DNA of 34,546 nt from Candidatus Neomicrothrix sp. UBA7388 (GTDB lineage: Bacteria; Actinomycetota; Acidimicrobiia; Acidimicrobiales; Poriferisodalaceae), in contig DKNM01000051.1 in NCBI GenBank assembly GCA_002470695.1, positions 1 to 34,546 of the forward strand, given 5' to 3'. Under the pieces are notes generated by a model. The model was not told where the DNA came from. It ran no database searches and worked only from the letters and a program-made list of their open reading frames with translations. A program made the translations under genes and the position numbers. Positions 1 to 6,999 of the stretch are shown here, in pieces (the stretch's first letter is position 1; each line of letters starts with the position of its first letter).

Positions 1-660
1 GTCAGGTTCAATTTGAAGAGGGTTCCCGCCGACGTGTAGGAGAAACGGCATGTTGGCCTCAGCTAGGCGAGACCAGATCGGGTCAAGTAAATCGTGACCA
101 GGCGATCCGCCTCCTGCTGGACGATGCGGAACCCAAACTGCTTTTAGCTCTAGAGAAATTGCCAATTCAAGTTCTTCTAGTGCGGCCTGAGGATCATCCA
201 AGGGCAGTAGGGCAACTCCAACGAGCCGATCATCAGCTGAGCAAAAATCTGACATTGCCCTGTTGTGAGCTCGCGCGGCGCCGTAACGGAGCTCTAAGTC
301 GGAATTTGGATCAAAAGCGATTGGGGCGCTAAAAGTCGAGAAAACAAACTGTTGGTCAAATCCAAGTAGGTCTAGTGCGGTTCGCCGCTCCTCTTTGTTG
401 AAAGCCCCGAGGGCCAAGTAGCCCTTCGGACCAGCGATTAAATCGTCGCCTAAGGCCACGAGTTCAGCAACGGTCTCAGAAGAGTGAGCGCCGGTTTTTG
501 CTGCGTTTTCCAAAGAGTCACTGCTTCTTCCCCCTGACTCAAAATTGATTCTGGGCAGCCGCTCCCGAACAGATGGGTCTGCATGTGACGTAAGAAAATC
601 AGGTAATTCCATCAGGTGGCTGTCAGCATCCAGATAGATGCGGTCCTTGGCATAGGTCAT
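1..660 (-). CDS. Amidohydrolase-2 family metal-dependent hydrolase/decarboxylase (N-terminal part)
   Basis: This minus-strand gene starts at an ATG (complement of 658-660) and stays open for 220 codons to the left edge, so its C-terminus is missing. The protein begins MTYAKDRIYLDADSHLMELP. The DADSHLMEL stretch is the start of the TIM-barrel amidohydrolase-2 family, where a D-x-H-x-x-E-type motif contributes metal or substrate ligands. Near residues 180-215 come VWVPHRPAGGGSPGH and then FLLHVGGNP, the barrel strand with the family's conserved histidine. Relatives include aminocarboxymuconate-semialdehyde decarboxylase-like and other cytosolic non-oxidative decarboxylases or hydrolases, often in aromatic-acid breakdown. 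The substrate cannot be told. It diverges from moaB across only 63 bp. Confidence 0.82.
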   Translation of the reverse strand, partial: MTYAKDRIYLDADSHLMELPDFLTSHADPSVRERLPRINFESGGRSSDSLENAAKTGAHSSETVAELVALGDDLIAGPKGYLALGAFNKEERRTALDLLGFDQQFVFSTFSAPIAFDPNSDLELRYGAARAHNRAMSDFCSADDRLVGVALLPLDDPQAALEELELAISLELKAVWVPHRPAGGGSPGHDLLDPIWSRLAEANMPFLLHVGGNPLQIEPD

Positions 661-665
661 GACCA

Positions 666-718
666 GAGGCTAGTTCCCTGAGCTAGCTGAATGCTTAACC
701 GATGCAGACGCTAGCCTC
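666..718. promoter_or_regulatory. Divergent intergenic region with CTAG-centred inverted repeat
   Basis: The 63-bp gap between the amidohydrolase and moaB must hold both promoters. It contains GAGGCTAG (666-673) and its exact complement CTAGCCTC (711-718), with the palindrome AGCTAGCT (681-688) between them. Each element has a CTAG core. This could be an operator or a cruciform. No convincing -35/-10 pair or Shine-Dalgarno precedes moaB. An 8-bp match is only modestly beyond chance for a region this size. Confidence 0.3.
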
Positions 719-723
719 CGACT

Positions 724-1254
724 ATGGCTGAATTTGAACATCCCGCCGAGTCTCATAGCAGCTCTGATACACAGACCCAAGCCGGCGATGCCTTGTTAGC
801 TAAGATCTTGACCGTTTCCGACGGTGTAGTCGAAGGCGTGCGCGAAGATCGAAGTGGCGAGGCTCTGTTTGCCGCTCTCACTTCGGACGGATACAAAATC
901 GTTGAACGTAAGGTCGTTTCAGATGGTGTGGGGCCGGTCGCGGCTGCTCTAGAAGAGTTGGTTCAAGATTTCTCCGGGTTAGTGGTCACTACGGGAGGAA
1001 CAGGCTTTACCGCTAGAGATTTAACTCCCGAAGGTACTCTCCAAGTAGTTGAAAGAAGCGCTCCGGGTCTTGCTGAAGCGATGCGTCTCGTGAACCCATT
1101 GGGCCGTCTTTCGCGCGCTGTCGCAGGTACTGTAGGCAATGCGATAATTATTAACACTCCAGGCTCAACTGCAGGCTGCGTGGAGTGTTATGGCGCAGTG
1201 GCCGACGTGCTGCCCCACGCTCTGCGTCTTCTGCACGGCGAACGGCTTCACTGA
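724..1254 (+). CDS. moaB: Molybdenum cofactor biosynthesis protein, MoaB/MogA family
   Basis: The protein has 176 residues and a single MoCF-binding domain (about residues 23-170) of the family that adenylylates molybdopterin before molybdate insertion. The diagnostic molybdopterin-binding stretch TTGGTGFTARDLTPEGT lies near residues 89-105, followed by a late glycine/proline motif, INTPGS. The first 20 residues are polar and low in complexity, so translation may begin further in; no strong ribosome site decides it. It is the first gene of a run with ribD, whose ATG starts one base after this stop, so the two are very probably co-transcribed and translationally coupled. MoaB and MogA cannot be separated from sequence alone. 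Moco and riboflavin both derive from GTP, which may explain the pairing. Confidence 0.85.
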   Translation: MAEFEHPAESHSSSDTQTQAGDALLAKILTVSDGVVEGVREDRSGEALFAALTSDGYKIVERKVVSDGVGPVAAALEELVQDFSGLVVTTGGTGFTARDLTPEGTLQVVERSAPGLAEAMRLVNPLGRLSRAVAGTVGNAIIINTPGSTAGCVECYGAVADVLPHALRLLHGERLH

Positions 1255-1255
1255 A

Positions 1256-2257
1256 ATGAGTACCCAGTTTTCGGACGAATCTCTTATGCAGCGGGCGGTG
1301 GCTACCGCGGATGGTGTCAGAGGCACAACGGCTCCCAACCCATGGGTGGGAGCCGCAGTATTAGGCAATGATGGAAATGTTTATGATGGCGCCACCCAAG
1401 CACCAGGTTCGGCCCACGCGGAGCGTGTTGCGTTGGAAGCAGCTGGTCCCAGCGCTCAAGGCGCGACCTTGTACTCGACCTTGGAGCCTTGTTGTCACTA
1501 CGGCAGAACGCCTCCTTGCACCGATCTCATAATTAATTCGGGAATCCGCAGGGTGGTGTATGGCGTCCGCGATCCTGACCCTAACGTCTCCGGAAGAGGC
1601 TTAGAAATGTTGAGCGACGCAGGCATTGAAGTTGTGGAAGGCGTCTGCAGTGAAGAGGTGAAAATTCAACTTGAGCCTTATCTTCACCAGAGGGTTACGG
1701 GCAAGCCTTGGGTTGTCCTAAAGATGGCCATGACAATCGATGGGAGAACGGCGGCCGCTGATGGCTCATCTCAGTGGATTACGAGCCAAGAGGCGCGAGT
1801 AGACGTTCATGGCCTCCGCGCTAGGTGCGACGCAGTGTTGGTAGGGGCAGGGACTATCCGTGCCGACAACCCTTCGCTTACCACTCGTTTGGTTTCGGGG
1901 AGTGACCCCCAAAGAATCGTGTTGGGTGAAGCTCCCTCGGCCGAGTCCCTGGTGCATCCTTGCTGGGAGGTTTCGGGGGACTTAGAAAATATTCTCCGTG
2001 ATTTAGGAGGTCGCGGCGTAGTCGACCTTCTGGTCGAAGGCGGTCCGAGAGTTGCGGCAGCATTTCACGAAAACGGATTAGTCGATGAGTACATTTTCTA
2101 CCTGGCGCCAGCGTTGATGGGTGGTGATGATGGTGCTCCCGTCTTTCAAGGCCTAGGGTCTGCGACAATGGCTGATATCTGGCGTGGACGTATTCAAAAT
2201 CTGCGACAGGTAGGCCCAGATCTCCGCATAGATATGCGACCCCAAAGAGGAGTTTGA
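1256..2257 (+). CDS. ribD: Bifunctional diaminohydroxyphosphoribosylaminopyrimidine deaminase / 5-amino-6-(5-phosphoribosylamino)uracil reductase
   Basis: This 333-residue protein carries out the second and third steps of riboflavin synthesis. The N-terminal deaminase domain (about 1-145) has the zinc motif HAE followed by EPCCHYGRTPPCTD. The C-terminal reductase domain (about 150-333) has KMAMTIDGRTA, DAVLVGAGTIRADNP and LLVEGGP, which bind NADPH and substrate. I chose ATG 1256 over an in-frame start at 1190: it gives the normal beginning MSTQFSDESLMQRA, while the longer version would overlap moaB by 65 bases. It is shorter than the E. coli enzyme (367) but close to actinobacterial RibG length, through a compact reductase domain. 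Its TGA shares one base with the ribE ATG (TGATG). Confidence 0.95.
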   Translation: MSTQFSDESLMQRAVATADGVRGTTAPNPWVGAAVLGNDGNVYDGATQAPGSAHAERVALEAAGPSAQGATLYSTLEPCCHYGRTPPCTDLIINSGIRRVVYGVRDPDPNVSGRGLEMLSDAGIEVVEGVCSEEVKIQLEPYLHQRVTGKPWVVLKMAMTIDGRTAAADGSSQWITSQEARVDVHGLRARCDAVLVGAGTIRADNPSLTTRLVSGSDPQRIVLGEAPSAESLVHPCWEVSGDLENILRDLGGRGVVDLLVEGGPRVAAAFHENGLVDEYIFYLAPALMGGDDGAPVFQGLGSATMADIWRGRIQNLRQVGPDLRIDMRPQRGV

Positions 2258-2826
2258 TGTTTACCGGACTAATCGAAGAGCTTGGATCCTTCGTCAGCAG
2301 CGAAGGCCTTCGCTACCGATTTGCTGCGAAAGAAGTAATAGAAGGAACCAAAATTGACGATTCGATCTCGGTAAATGGCTGCTGTTTGACCGTTGTTGCT
2401 TTGGGAGAGGATTGGTGGGAGGCAGACGTTGTATCGGAAACCGTAGATCGAACCTCGCTCGGAAAACTTCAATCCGGTGACCCGGTGAACTTCGAAAGAG
2501 CTGTCAGATATGCCGACCGCCTAGGTGGCCATATGGTTCAAGGACACGTGGATTGTGTCGGCACTGTGCTGGCACCAGGTTCTGATTTCAGGGTTCAGAT
2601 CCCTCGCGACTTTGATCAATATTTGGTGGAAAAAGGTTCGATTACTGTCGACGGAGTTAGTCTCACTTGCTTTGGCGTAGAGGAAGGGGCGTTTTCGGTA
2701 GCTCTAATTCCACATACCCTCTCAGTTACGACTCTCGGATCTTACTCTGAGGGCGATAACGTAAACATTGAAGTAGATGTCATCGCAAAATATGTTGAAC
2801 GGCTTTTAAAGCCGCACAACGAGTAG
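2257..2826 (+). CDS. ribE: Riboflavin synthase alpha subunit
   Basis: This 189-residue protein dismutates two 6,7-dimethyl-8-ribityllumazine molecules to riboflavin. It has the two tandem lumazine-binding beta barrels of the family. The first starts MFTGLIEELG and contains VNGCCLTVV. The second (from about residue 90) contains GGHMVQGHVDC and ITVDGVSLTC, and the protein ends with the typical helix VDVIAKYVERLL. The ATG at 2257 overlaps the ribD stop, and an AAAGAGGAG ribosome site lies just upstream at about 2243-2251. The TTG one codon earlier (2254) is a less likely start. The family is usually 195-220 residues, so this is a short but complete copy. Confidence 0.95.
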   Translation: MFTGLIEELGSFVSSEGLRYRFAAKEVIEGTKIDDSISVNGCCLTVVALGEDWWEADVVSETVDRTSLGKLQSGDPVNFERAVRYADRLGGHMVQGHVDCVGTVLAPGSDFRVQIPRDFDQYLVEKGSITVDGVSLTCFGVEEGAFSVALIPHTLSVTTLGSYSEGDNVNIEVDVIAKYVERLLKPHNE

Positions 2827-2856
2827 ATCGCTCAACCGCTTCTCAGAGGTTTGAAA

Positions 2857-4122
2857 ATGCCTGGTAAAAAATCAAGGAACCAAGTTTCAGGAGATCCAGA
2901 CTCTCCGTTAGCAGCAGTCGAAGATGCTATCGCTGCTATTGGTCGCGGAGAGATTGTGGTGGTCGTCGACGACGAAGATCGCGAAAATGAGGGCGACCTC
3001 ATCATGGCCGCAGAGCATGCCACTCCAGAACAAATAGCGTTTTTTGTTCGATATACGTCAGGTGTTCTTTGTGCCCCAATGACCGGCGAAAGACTCGATG
3101 GCTTGGCGCTTCCGTTAATGGTGTCGGTAAACACTGAACCGATGCGAACTGCGTACACAGTCACTGTGGATGCTGCGGAAGGCACTACGACAGGCATTTC
3201 GGCCAGCGACCGATCACTTACGCTGAACCTTTTGGCCTCGGAGGAAAGCGAACCTCATGACTTTGTGCGGCCGGGGCATGTGTTGCCTCTTAGATACCGT
3301 CCAGGTGGGGTACTCAAGCGAGCGGGTCACACTGAGGCAGCCGTTGATCTAGCACGGCTTGCAGGTTGTGAACCGGCAGGTGTTTTAGCTGAAGTCGTAA
3401 ATGATGATGGGACGATGTCCCGGCTTCCCGAACTAATCGATTTCTGCGAGGAGCATGATCTTCTTCTCATCTCTATCGCTGATTTGATCCGCTACCGGAG
3501 AGCCAACGAGCGTTTAGTTGACCCTGTAGCGCAATCGCGGATGCCCACTATTTATGGAGATTTCACTAGCCACGTCTTCAGAGATTTTGATGGACAAGAA
3601 CACGTTGCGCTTGTTCATGGTCAAATTATGGGAGCTGATCCAGTCCTAGTTCGGGTCCATAGCGAGTGTCTCACGGGTGACATTCTCGCTTCGATGCGAT
3701 GTGATTGCGGTAGCCAACTCCATGCCGCTATGGAAGCGATAGCGAAGGAAGGTGCCGGTGTTCTTGTCTATCTCCGCGGCCACGAAGGAAGAGGTATCGG
3801 AATCGGTCATAAAATCGCTGCCTACTCGCTCCAAGATGAGGGACGCGACACTGTTGATGCGAATCTTGAACTTGGCCTTCCTGTCGATAGTCGAGAATAT
3901 GGCATTGGAGCGCAAATTCTTGTAGAGCTTGGCGTGACAAAAATGCGGCTGATAACAAATAATCCGAAAAAAATTGGTGGGCTCTCGGGATACGGTCTAG
4001 AGATAGTTGAGCGTGTATCGACGCTAGATGGCGCTAACCCCGAGAACATGGCCTATCTCAGAACTAAACAGCTTCGCATGGGCCACCTAATCGATGGCCT
4101 AGAAGACGTAGCTATAGATTGA
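2857..4122 (+). CDS. ribBA: Bifunctional 3,4-dihydroxy-2-butanone-4-phosphate synthase / GTP cyclohydrolase II
   Basis: This 421-residue fusion supplies both precursors of riboflavin. The RibB half (about 15-215) has the acidic site [12 protein letters not shown] and HTEAAVDL. The RibA half (about 220-420) has the zinc site C-x10-C-x-C in [15 protein letters not shown], the GTP-binding stretch [11 protein letters not shown] and the motif [10 protein letters not shown] chose ATG 2857 because AGAGG at 2845-2849 is correctly spaced; a TTG at 2851 would add two residues. All key residues I can check are present. It follows ribE after 30 bp. The usual next gene, ribH (lumazine synthase), is absent: hisG comes next, so ribH must lie outside the window. 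Confidence 0.95.
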   Translation: MPGKKSRNQVSGDPDSPLAAVEDAIAAIGRGEIVVVVDDEDRENEGDLIMAAEHATPEQIAFFVRYTSGVLCAPMTGERLDGLALPLMVSVNTEPMRTAYTVTVDAAEGTTTGISASDRSLTLNLLASEESEPHDFVRPGHVLPLRYRPGGVLKRAGHTEAAVDLARLAGCEPAGVLAEVVNDDGTMSRLPELIDFCEEHDLLLISIADLIRYRRANERLVDPVAQSRMPTIYGDFTSHVFRDFDGQEHVALVHGQIMGADPVLVRVHSECLTGDILASMRCDCGSQLHAAMEAIAKEGAGVLVYLRGHEGRGIGIGHKIAAYSLQDEGRDTVDANLELGLPVDSREYGIGAQILVELGVTKMRLITNNPKKIGGLSGYGLEIVERVSTLDGANPENMAYLRTKQLRMGHLIDGLEDVAID

Positions 4123-4220
4123 TATCAACGGATGCCCGCTTGGCATTCTAGGCGGACCGAAATCGCCAAATAGATTAATTGATTGCGGGATCTGGTCTCT
4201 CGACCGGTACCTTCAAGAAT

Positions 4221-5096
4221 GTGTTGAAAATCGTTTTGCCTAAGGGGTCGCTGGAAAAGGCAACTTTTCAATTGTTCGAAGATGCTGATCTCGCAGTTCG
4301 ACGCAATAGTGAAGTTGACTACCGTGCCACCGTTGATGATCCGAGAATCGCAGACGTCAGAATTTTGCGACCGCAGGAAATACCCAGTTACGTCGCAGAC
4401 GGACTTTTTGACCTAGGCATAGCCGGTAGGGATTGGATTGAAGAAACTTCGAGCGAAGTTGTTTCGTTAGGGCAGTTGAGATACTCAAAAGCGACAGCAA
4501 AACCGGTGAAAATCGTCGTTGCAGTTCCAGAAACCAGTGATTACGAAAAGCTTTCCGATCTGCCCCAGGGCGTGCGGGTATCTAGTGAATATCCGGAGCT
4601 AACAGCTCGACATTTTGCGGCTGCGGGAATTAAAGCTGACATTCGACTTAGCTACGGGGCCACGGAAGCGAAGGCTCCGGAAATCGTTGATGCGGTCGTA
4701 GATCTCACAGAAACAGGAAGCGCATTAAGAGCTGCCGGACTCAGGATCATTGATGAGATTCTGACTAGCTACACAGAACTTTTTGCAAATGCTGAGGCAT
4801 ACGAAGATGCTGAGAAACGTAAAGCCATGGAGCAGATCAAGACACTCCTTGACGGTGTTTTGGATGCGCGCGGTCGCGTTTTGATGAAACTTAACGTTGG
4901 CGCCAACGAGCTAGATCGAGTGATCAACGTATTGCCGTCTATGAAAGCCCCGACCGTCAATGAGCTGTGGGGTGGTAACGCCTTTGCTGTCGAAACGGTG
5001 GTCAATAAAAATGATATTAACGTTTTGATTCCGCAGCTTTTGGAGCTCGGCGCAACCGATGTAATCGAGCTTCCAATCTCCAAGATTGTTCCTTAG
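4221..5096 (+). CDS. hisG: ATP phosphoribosyltransferase, long form
   Basis: HisG joins ATP and PRPP in the first, feedback-controlled step of histidine synthesis. The protein opens with LKIVLPKGSLEKAT and has DLGIAGRDWIEE and the PRPP-binding loop DAVVDLTETGSALRAAGL. From about residue 215 it carries the C-terminal ACT-like regulatory domain (LMKLNVGANELDRVI, then VNELWGGNAFAVETVV). It is therefore the long, hexameric, histidine-inhibited type that needs no HisZ. GTG 4221 gives a start MLKIVLPKGS that matches relatives (291 residues); a TTG at 4179 would add 14 unconserved residues. No clear Shine-Dalgarno precedes either. No other his gene is nearby. It converges on the DUF1844-type gene with a 10-bp gap. 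Confidence 0.93.
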   Translation: MLKIVLPKGSLEKATFQLFEDADLAVRRNSEVDYRATVDDPRIADVRILRPQEIPSYVADGLFDLGIAGRDWIEETSSEVVSLGQLRYSKATAKPVKIVVAVPETSDYEKLSDLPQGVRVSSEYPELTARHFAAAGIKADIRLSYGATEAKAPEIVDAVVDLTETGSALRAAGLRIIDEILTSYTELFANAEAYEDAEKRKAMEQIKTLLDGVLDARGRVLMKLNVGANELDRVINVLPSMKAPTVNELWGGNAFAVETVVNKNDINVLIPQLLELGATDVIELPISKIVP

Positions 5097-5106
5097 TGCA
5101 AAGGCT

Positions 5107-5514
5107 TTAATCTTCGGAGTCGTCCGTCTGGTTCTGAACTTCGACAAAAGCGAGGCGGATCTGGTGTAACGCCGCAGCGAGGGTTTGGTGGTCAGGCAAT
5201 TGGTCCCCTAATTGTTCGACCAGAATCCCCATAGCGTCTATTGGTAGCCGCGCCTCCTCTAAATTGGGAGGGTCGACCCTTAAGTGGATGGCGGCAAGCT
5301 CAAATAGGCCGATGATGTGGTTAGCGACAATTTGGCTAGCAGGCACTGAGAGAAGCTGCTCCTGCGCTTCGCGAAGCTGCTGTTCCATGGCAGCGGCTGC
5401 GGCTGGATCTATCTCAGCTTCTTCCGTGAAATTATCCGACGTTGCGGTTGACGAGCTTTCGTCGGTTCCGTTCGGAACTTCGTGTTCTCCCGAGGGTGTC
5501 CAAAAGCTACTCAC
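5107..5514 (-). CDS. DUF1844-type small protein of unknown function
   Basis: The 135-residue acidic protein has a disordered head (MSSFWTPSGEHEV, then Ser/Thr/Glu and an Ala run) and a helical body from about residue 50. The body includes ASQIVANHIIGLFELAAIHL, PNLEEARLPIDAMGILVEQL and QIRLAFVEVQ. That pattern (membrane-like helix, 'PNLE.A...ID', closing 'IR..FVE') resembles the DUF1844 family, which in Actinobacteria often lies next to infC as it does here. The GTG start at 5514 has a good ribosome site (GAAAGAGG on the minus strand, 5 nt upstream). The function is not known; placement suggests a link to translation or ribosome assembly, which is inference from context only. Confidence 0.68.
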   Translation of the reverse strand: MSSFWTPSGEHEVPNGTDESSSTATSDNFTEEAEIDPAAAAAMEQQLREAQEQLLSVPASQIVANHIIGLFELAAIHLRVDPPNLEEARLPIDAMGILVEQLGDQLPDHQTLAAALHQIRLAFVEVQNQTDDSED

Positions 5515-5794
5515 AGGTGCCTCTTTCGTAAATGTTGATTGTTCATAAACAGCAGTCTCCGGTCAGATTCAGCCCTTACCCTGCTACCATACGCCTGAAC
5601 AATAGATGCAAGCGGGGTTCCGCCCCCACCGTTCCACCGAAAGGTGCGTATCGGTCCCTGATAGTTGCGCTAACAACGCGAGTTGTTGTGCGATCTCTCA
5701 TGCGAGGCGGGCACCAAATGTGTCCGTCTTTCCTGTTTCATGGAAGGCGCCGCAAACGGACTAGGAGAATGTCCTTGGTTAAGCGAGTAAGGCC
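5515..5794 (+). promoter_or_regulatory. Long leader/promoter region of the infC-rpmI-rplT operon
   Basis: These 280 bp separate the divergent DUF1844-type gene from infC and contain no recognisable gene. An 88-codon reading frame (5532-5798) runs through it but is rich in Arg/Pro with no domain and no ribosome site, so I treat it as non-coding. The stretch holds a stable-looking stem-loop (5668-5692) and a second short hairpin, GGAC/GTCC (5758-5761 with 5771-5774), whose loop carries the purine-rich TAGGAG. IF3 operons are commonly controlled through their leader, so a regulatory RNA here is plausible. I could not place a confident promoter. Confidence 0.45.
5668..5692 (+). other. Stem-loop with GCGA (GNRA-type) tetraloop in the infC leader
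   Basis: AACAAC (5672-5677) and GTTGTT (5682-5687) pair perfectly around a GCGA loop. A lower CGC/GCG stem (5668-5670 with 5690-5692) lies beyond a small internal asymmetry. GNRA tetraloops are a common stabilising or docking element in structured RNAs. No U-run follows, so it is not an intrinsic terminator. Its role is unknown. Confidence 0.4.
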
Positions 5795-6361
5795 ATAGCA
5801 CGCCCAGATGAAGGCGATGCCCGGATTAATGACGAAATTCGGGTTAAGGAAGTCCGGTTAGTCGCCCCAGACGGGGAGCAAATCGGAATTAAACCATTGC
5901 CAGAAGCATTGAACATTGCGCAAGACCTTGATCTTGATTTGGTGGAAGTAGCGCCAGATGCGAATCCGCCAGTCTGTCGGATCATGGATTACGGAAAGTT
6001 CAAATATGAATCATCCCAACGGGCTAAAGAATCGAGAAAAAAAGCGAGTGCGATCTCTCTAAAGGAGATGAAATATCGCCCCAAAATAGGGCAAGGAGAC
6101 TTTGACACGAAGACTGCCAAAGTAGAGAAGTTTCTCTCCGGTGGACATAAGGTAAAAATAACCATCATGTTCAGAGGGCGAGAAGTTTTCCACCCCGAAT
6201 TAGGGAGAGAAATTCTTGAACGTGTGGCAGAAAATGTTGAAACTGTAGGAAAAGTTGACCAGTTTCCAAAGCTCGACGGTCGCAATATGACCATGGTGCT
6301 CAGTCCGGACAAAACAGCAAAGCAACGACGCAAAAACTCTGAGGAAAAACCCGAAAACTAA
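5795..6361 (+). CDS. infC: Translation initiation factor IF-3, with a non-canonical AUA start
   Basis: IF-3 binds the 30S subunit and proofreads the start codon. The sequence has the N-terminal domain (DARINDEIRVKEVRLVAP, DLVEVAPDANPPVCRIMDYG) and the C-terminal domain (KEMKYRPKIGQGDFDTK, VKITIMFRGRE). The first ATG/GTG/TTG in frame is the TTG at 5897, which would remove the conserved RINDEIR segment. In frame, a stop lies at 5780-5782 and only gcg-agt-aag-gcc intervene before ATA 5795. Starting there gives MARPDEGDARIN and 188 residues, close to the E. coli length of 180. ATT 5825 is the other candidate, with GAAGG ten bases upstream. Non-AUG starts of infC underlie IF-3 self-regulation in E. 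coli, and the same is likely here. Confidence 0.88.
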   Translation: MARPDEGDARINDEIRVKEVRLVAPDGEQIGIKPLPEALNIAQDLDLDLVEVAPDANPPVCRIMDYGKFKYESSQRAKESRKKASAISLKEMKYRPKIGQGDFDTKTAKVEKFLSGGHKVKITIMFRGREVFHPELGREILERVAENVETVGKVDQFPKLDGRNMTMVLSPDKTAKQRRKNSEEKPEN

Positions 6362-6414
6362 GAATTCAGCTGGTTGCAAATTTGATTAGCCCTTGATCTT
6401 AATAAGGAAACGTT

Positions 6415-6609
6415 ATGCCCAAAATGAAGACCCATAGTGGAGCCAAGAAAAGGTTTAAAACCAGTGGTTCGGGAAAGCTTGTTCGACGCAAGCAGGGACG
6501 AAATCACATACTGGAAAAAAAATCCGCCAAGAGAAAGCGCCGTCTGGCGCAAGAAGGGGAAATCAGCAAAGCCGACCTTCCCCGAATAAACAAGATGCTG
6601 GGCAAGTAA
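6415..6609 (+). CDS. rpmI: 50S ribosomal protein L35
   Basis: This 64-residue, strongly basic protein is a complete L35. It begins [14 protein letters not shown], continues with [20 protein letters not shown] and ends with the family's short C-terminal helix [10 protein letters not shown]. Length and motif order are normal. An AAGGAA ribosome site sits upstream of the ATG. It lies 53 bp after infC and 27 bp before rplT in the usual infC-rpmI-rplT order, so expression is expected to be controlled together with IF-3 and L20. Confidence 0.96.
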   Translation: MPKMKTHSGAKKRFKTSGSGKLVRRKQGRNHILEKKSAKRKRRLAQEGEISKADLPRINKMLGK

Positions 6610-6636
6610 GCCCACAGTTGCAGAGGAGATCGAAAA

Positions 6637-6999
6637 GTGGCACGAGTTAAACGTTCTGTGGCTGGAAGAAAAAGTCGCAAAGCTACCTTGCAGAAAGCTA
6701 AGGGTTACTACGGCAATAAAAGTCGCTCGTATCGAGCTGCGAATGAGCAGGTCATGCACAGTGGCAACTATGCCTTCAGGGACCGCCGTGCGCGTAAAGG
6801 CGAGTTTCGTCGACTGTGGATTCAACGTATCAACGCAGCGGCACGCGAGAATGGCACCAGCTACAGCAAGCTTGTCAACGGCCTAAATGCTGCTGGGGTT
6901 CAAGTGGATCGAAAGATACTGTCTGATATGGCAGTGAACGACCCAGAGGCCTTCAGCAAGCTTGTTGAAAAAGCTGAAGCCGCTCGTCAAGCAAGCTGA
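6637..6999 (+). CDS. rplT: 50S ribosomal protein L20
   Basis: This 120-residue protein is a full L20, an early assembly protein that binds 23S rRNA. The long basic N-terminal helix ([38 protein letters not shown]) and the globular part ([36 protein letters not shown]) are both present. The start is GTG 6637 with AGAGGAGAT upstream. The stop TGA overlaps a CTG (CTGA) that appears to start the following methyltransferase. I saw no L20 leader like that of low-GC Gram-positives in front of infC. Confidence 0.96.
   Translation: MARVKRSVAGRKSRKATLQKAKGYYGNKSRSYRAANEQVMHSGNYAFRDRRARKGEFRRLWIQRINAAARENGTSYSKLVNGLNAAGVQVDRKILSDMAVNDPEAFSKLVEKAEAARQAS

Noticed and set aside
661..723. Possible FMN riboswitch ahead of the moaB-rib operon
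   Set aside because: Only 63 bp are available and none of the conserved RFN-element helices is visible.
1190..1255. Longer ribD N-terminus starting within moaB
   Set aside because: The extra residues are not RibD-like, and ATG 1256 fits the family and the operon spacing.
5532..5798. 88-codon reading frame in the infC leader as a protein gene
   Set aside because: Composition is Arg/Pro/Ser-rich without a domain and there is no ribosome site; kept only as a possible regulatory leader frame.
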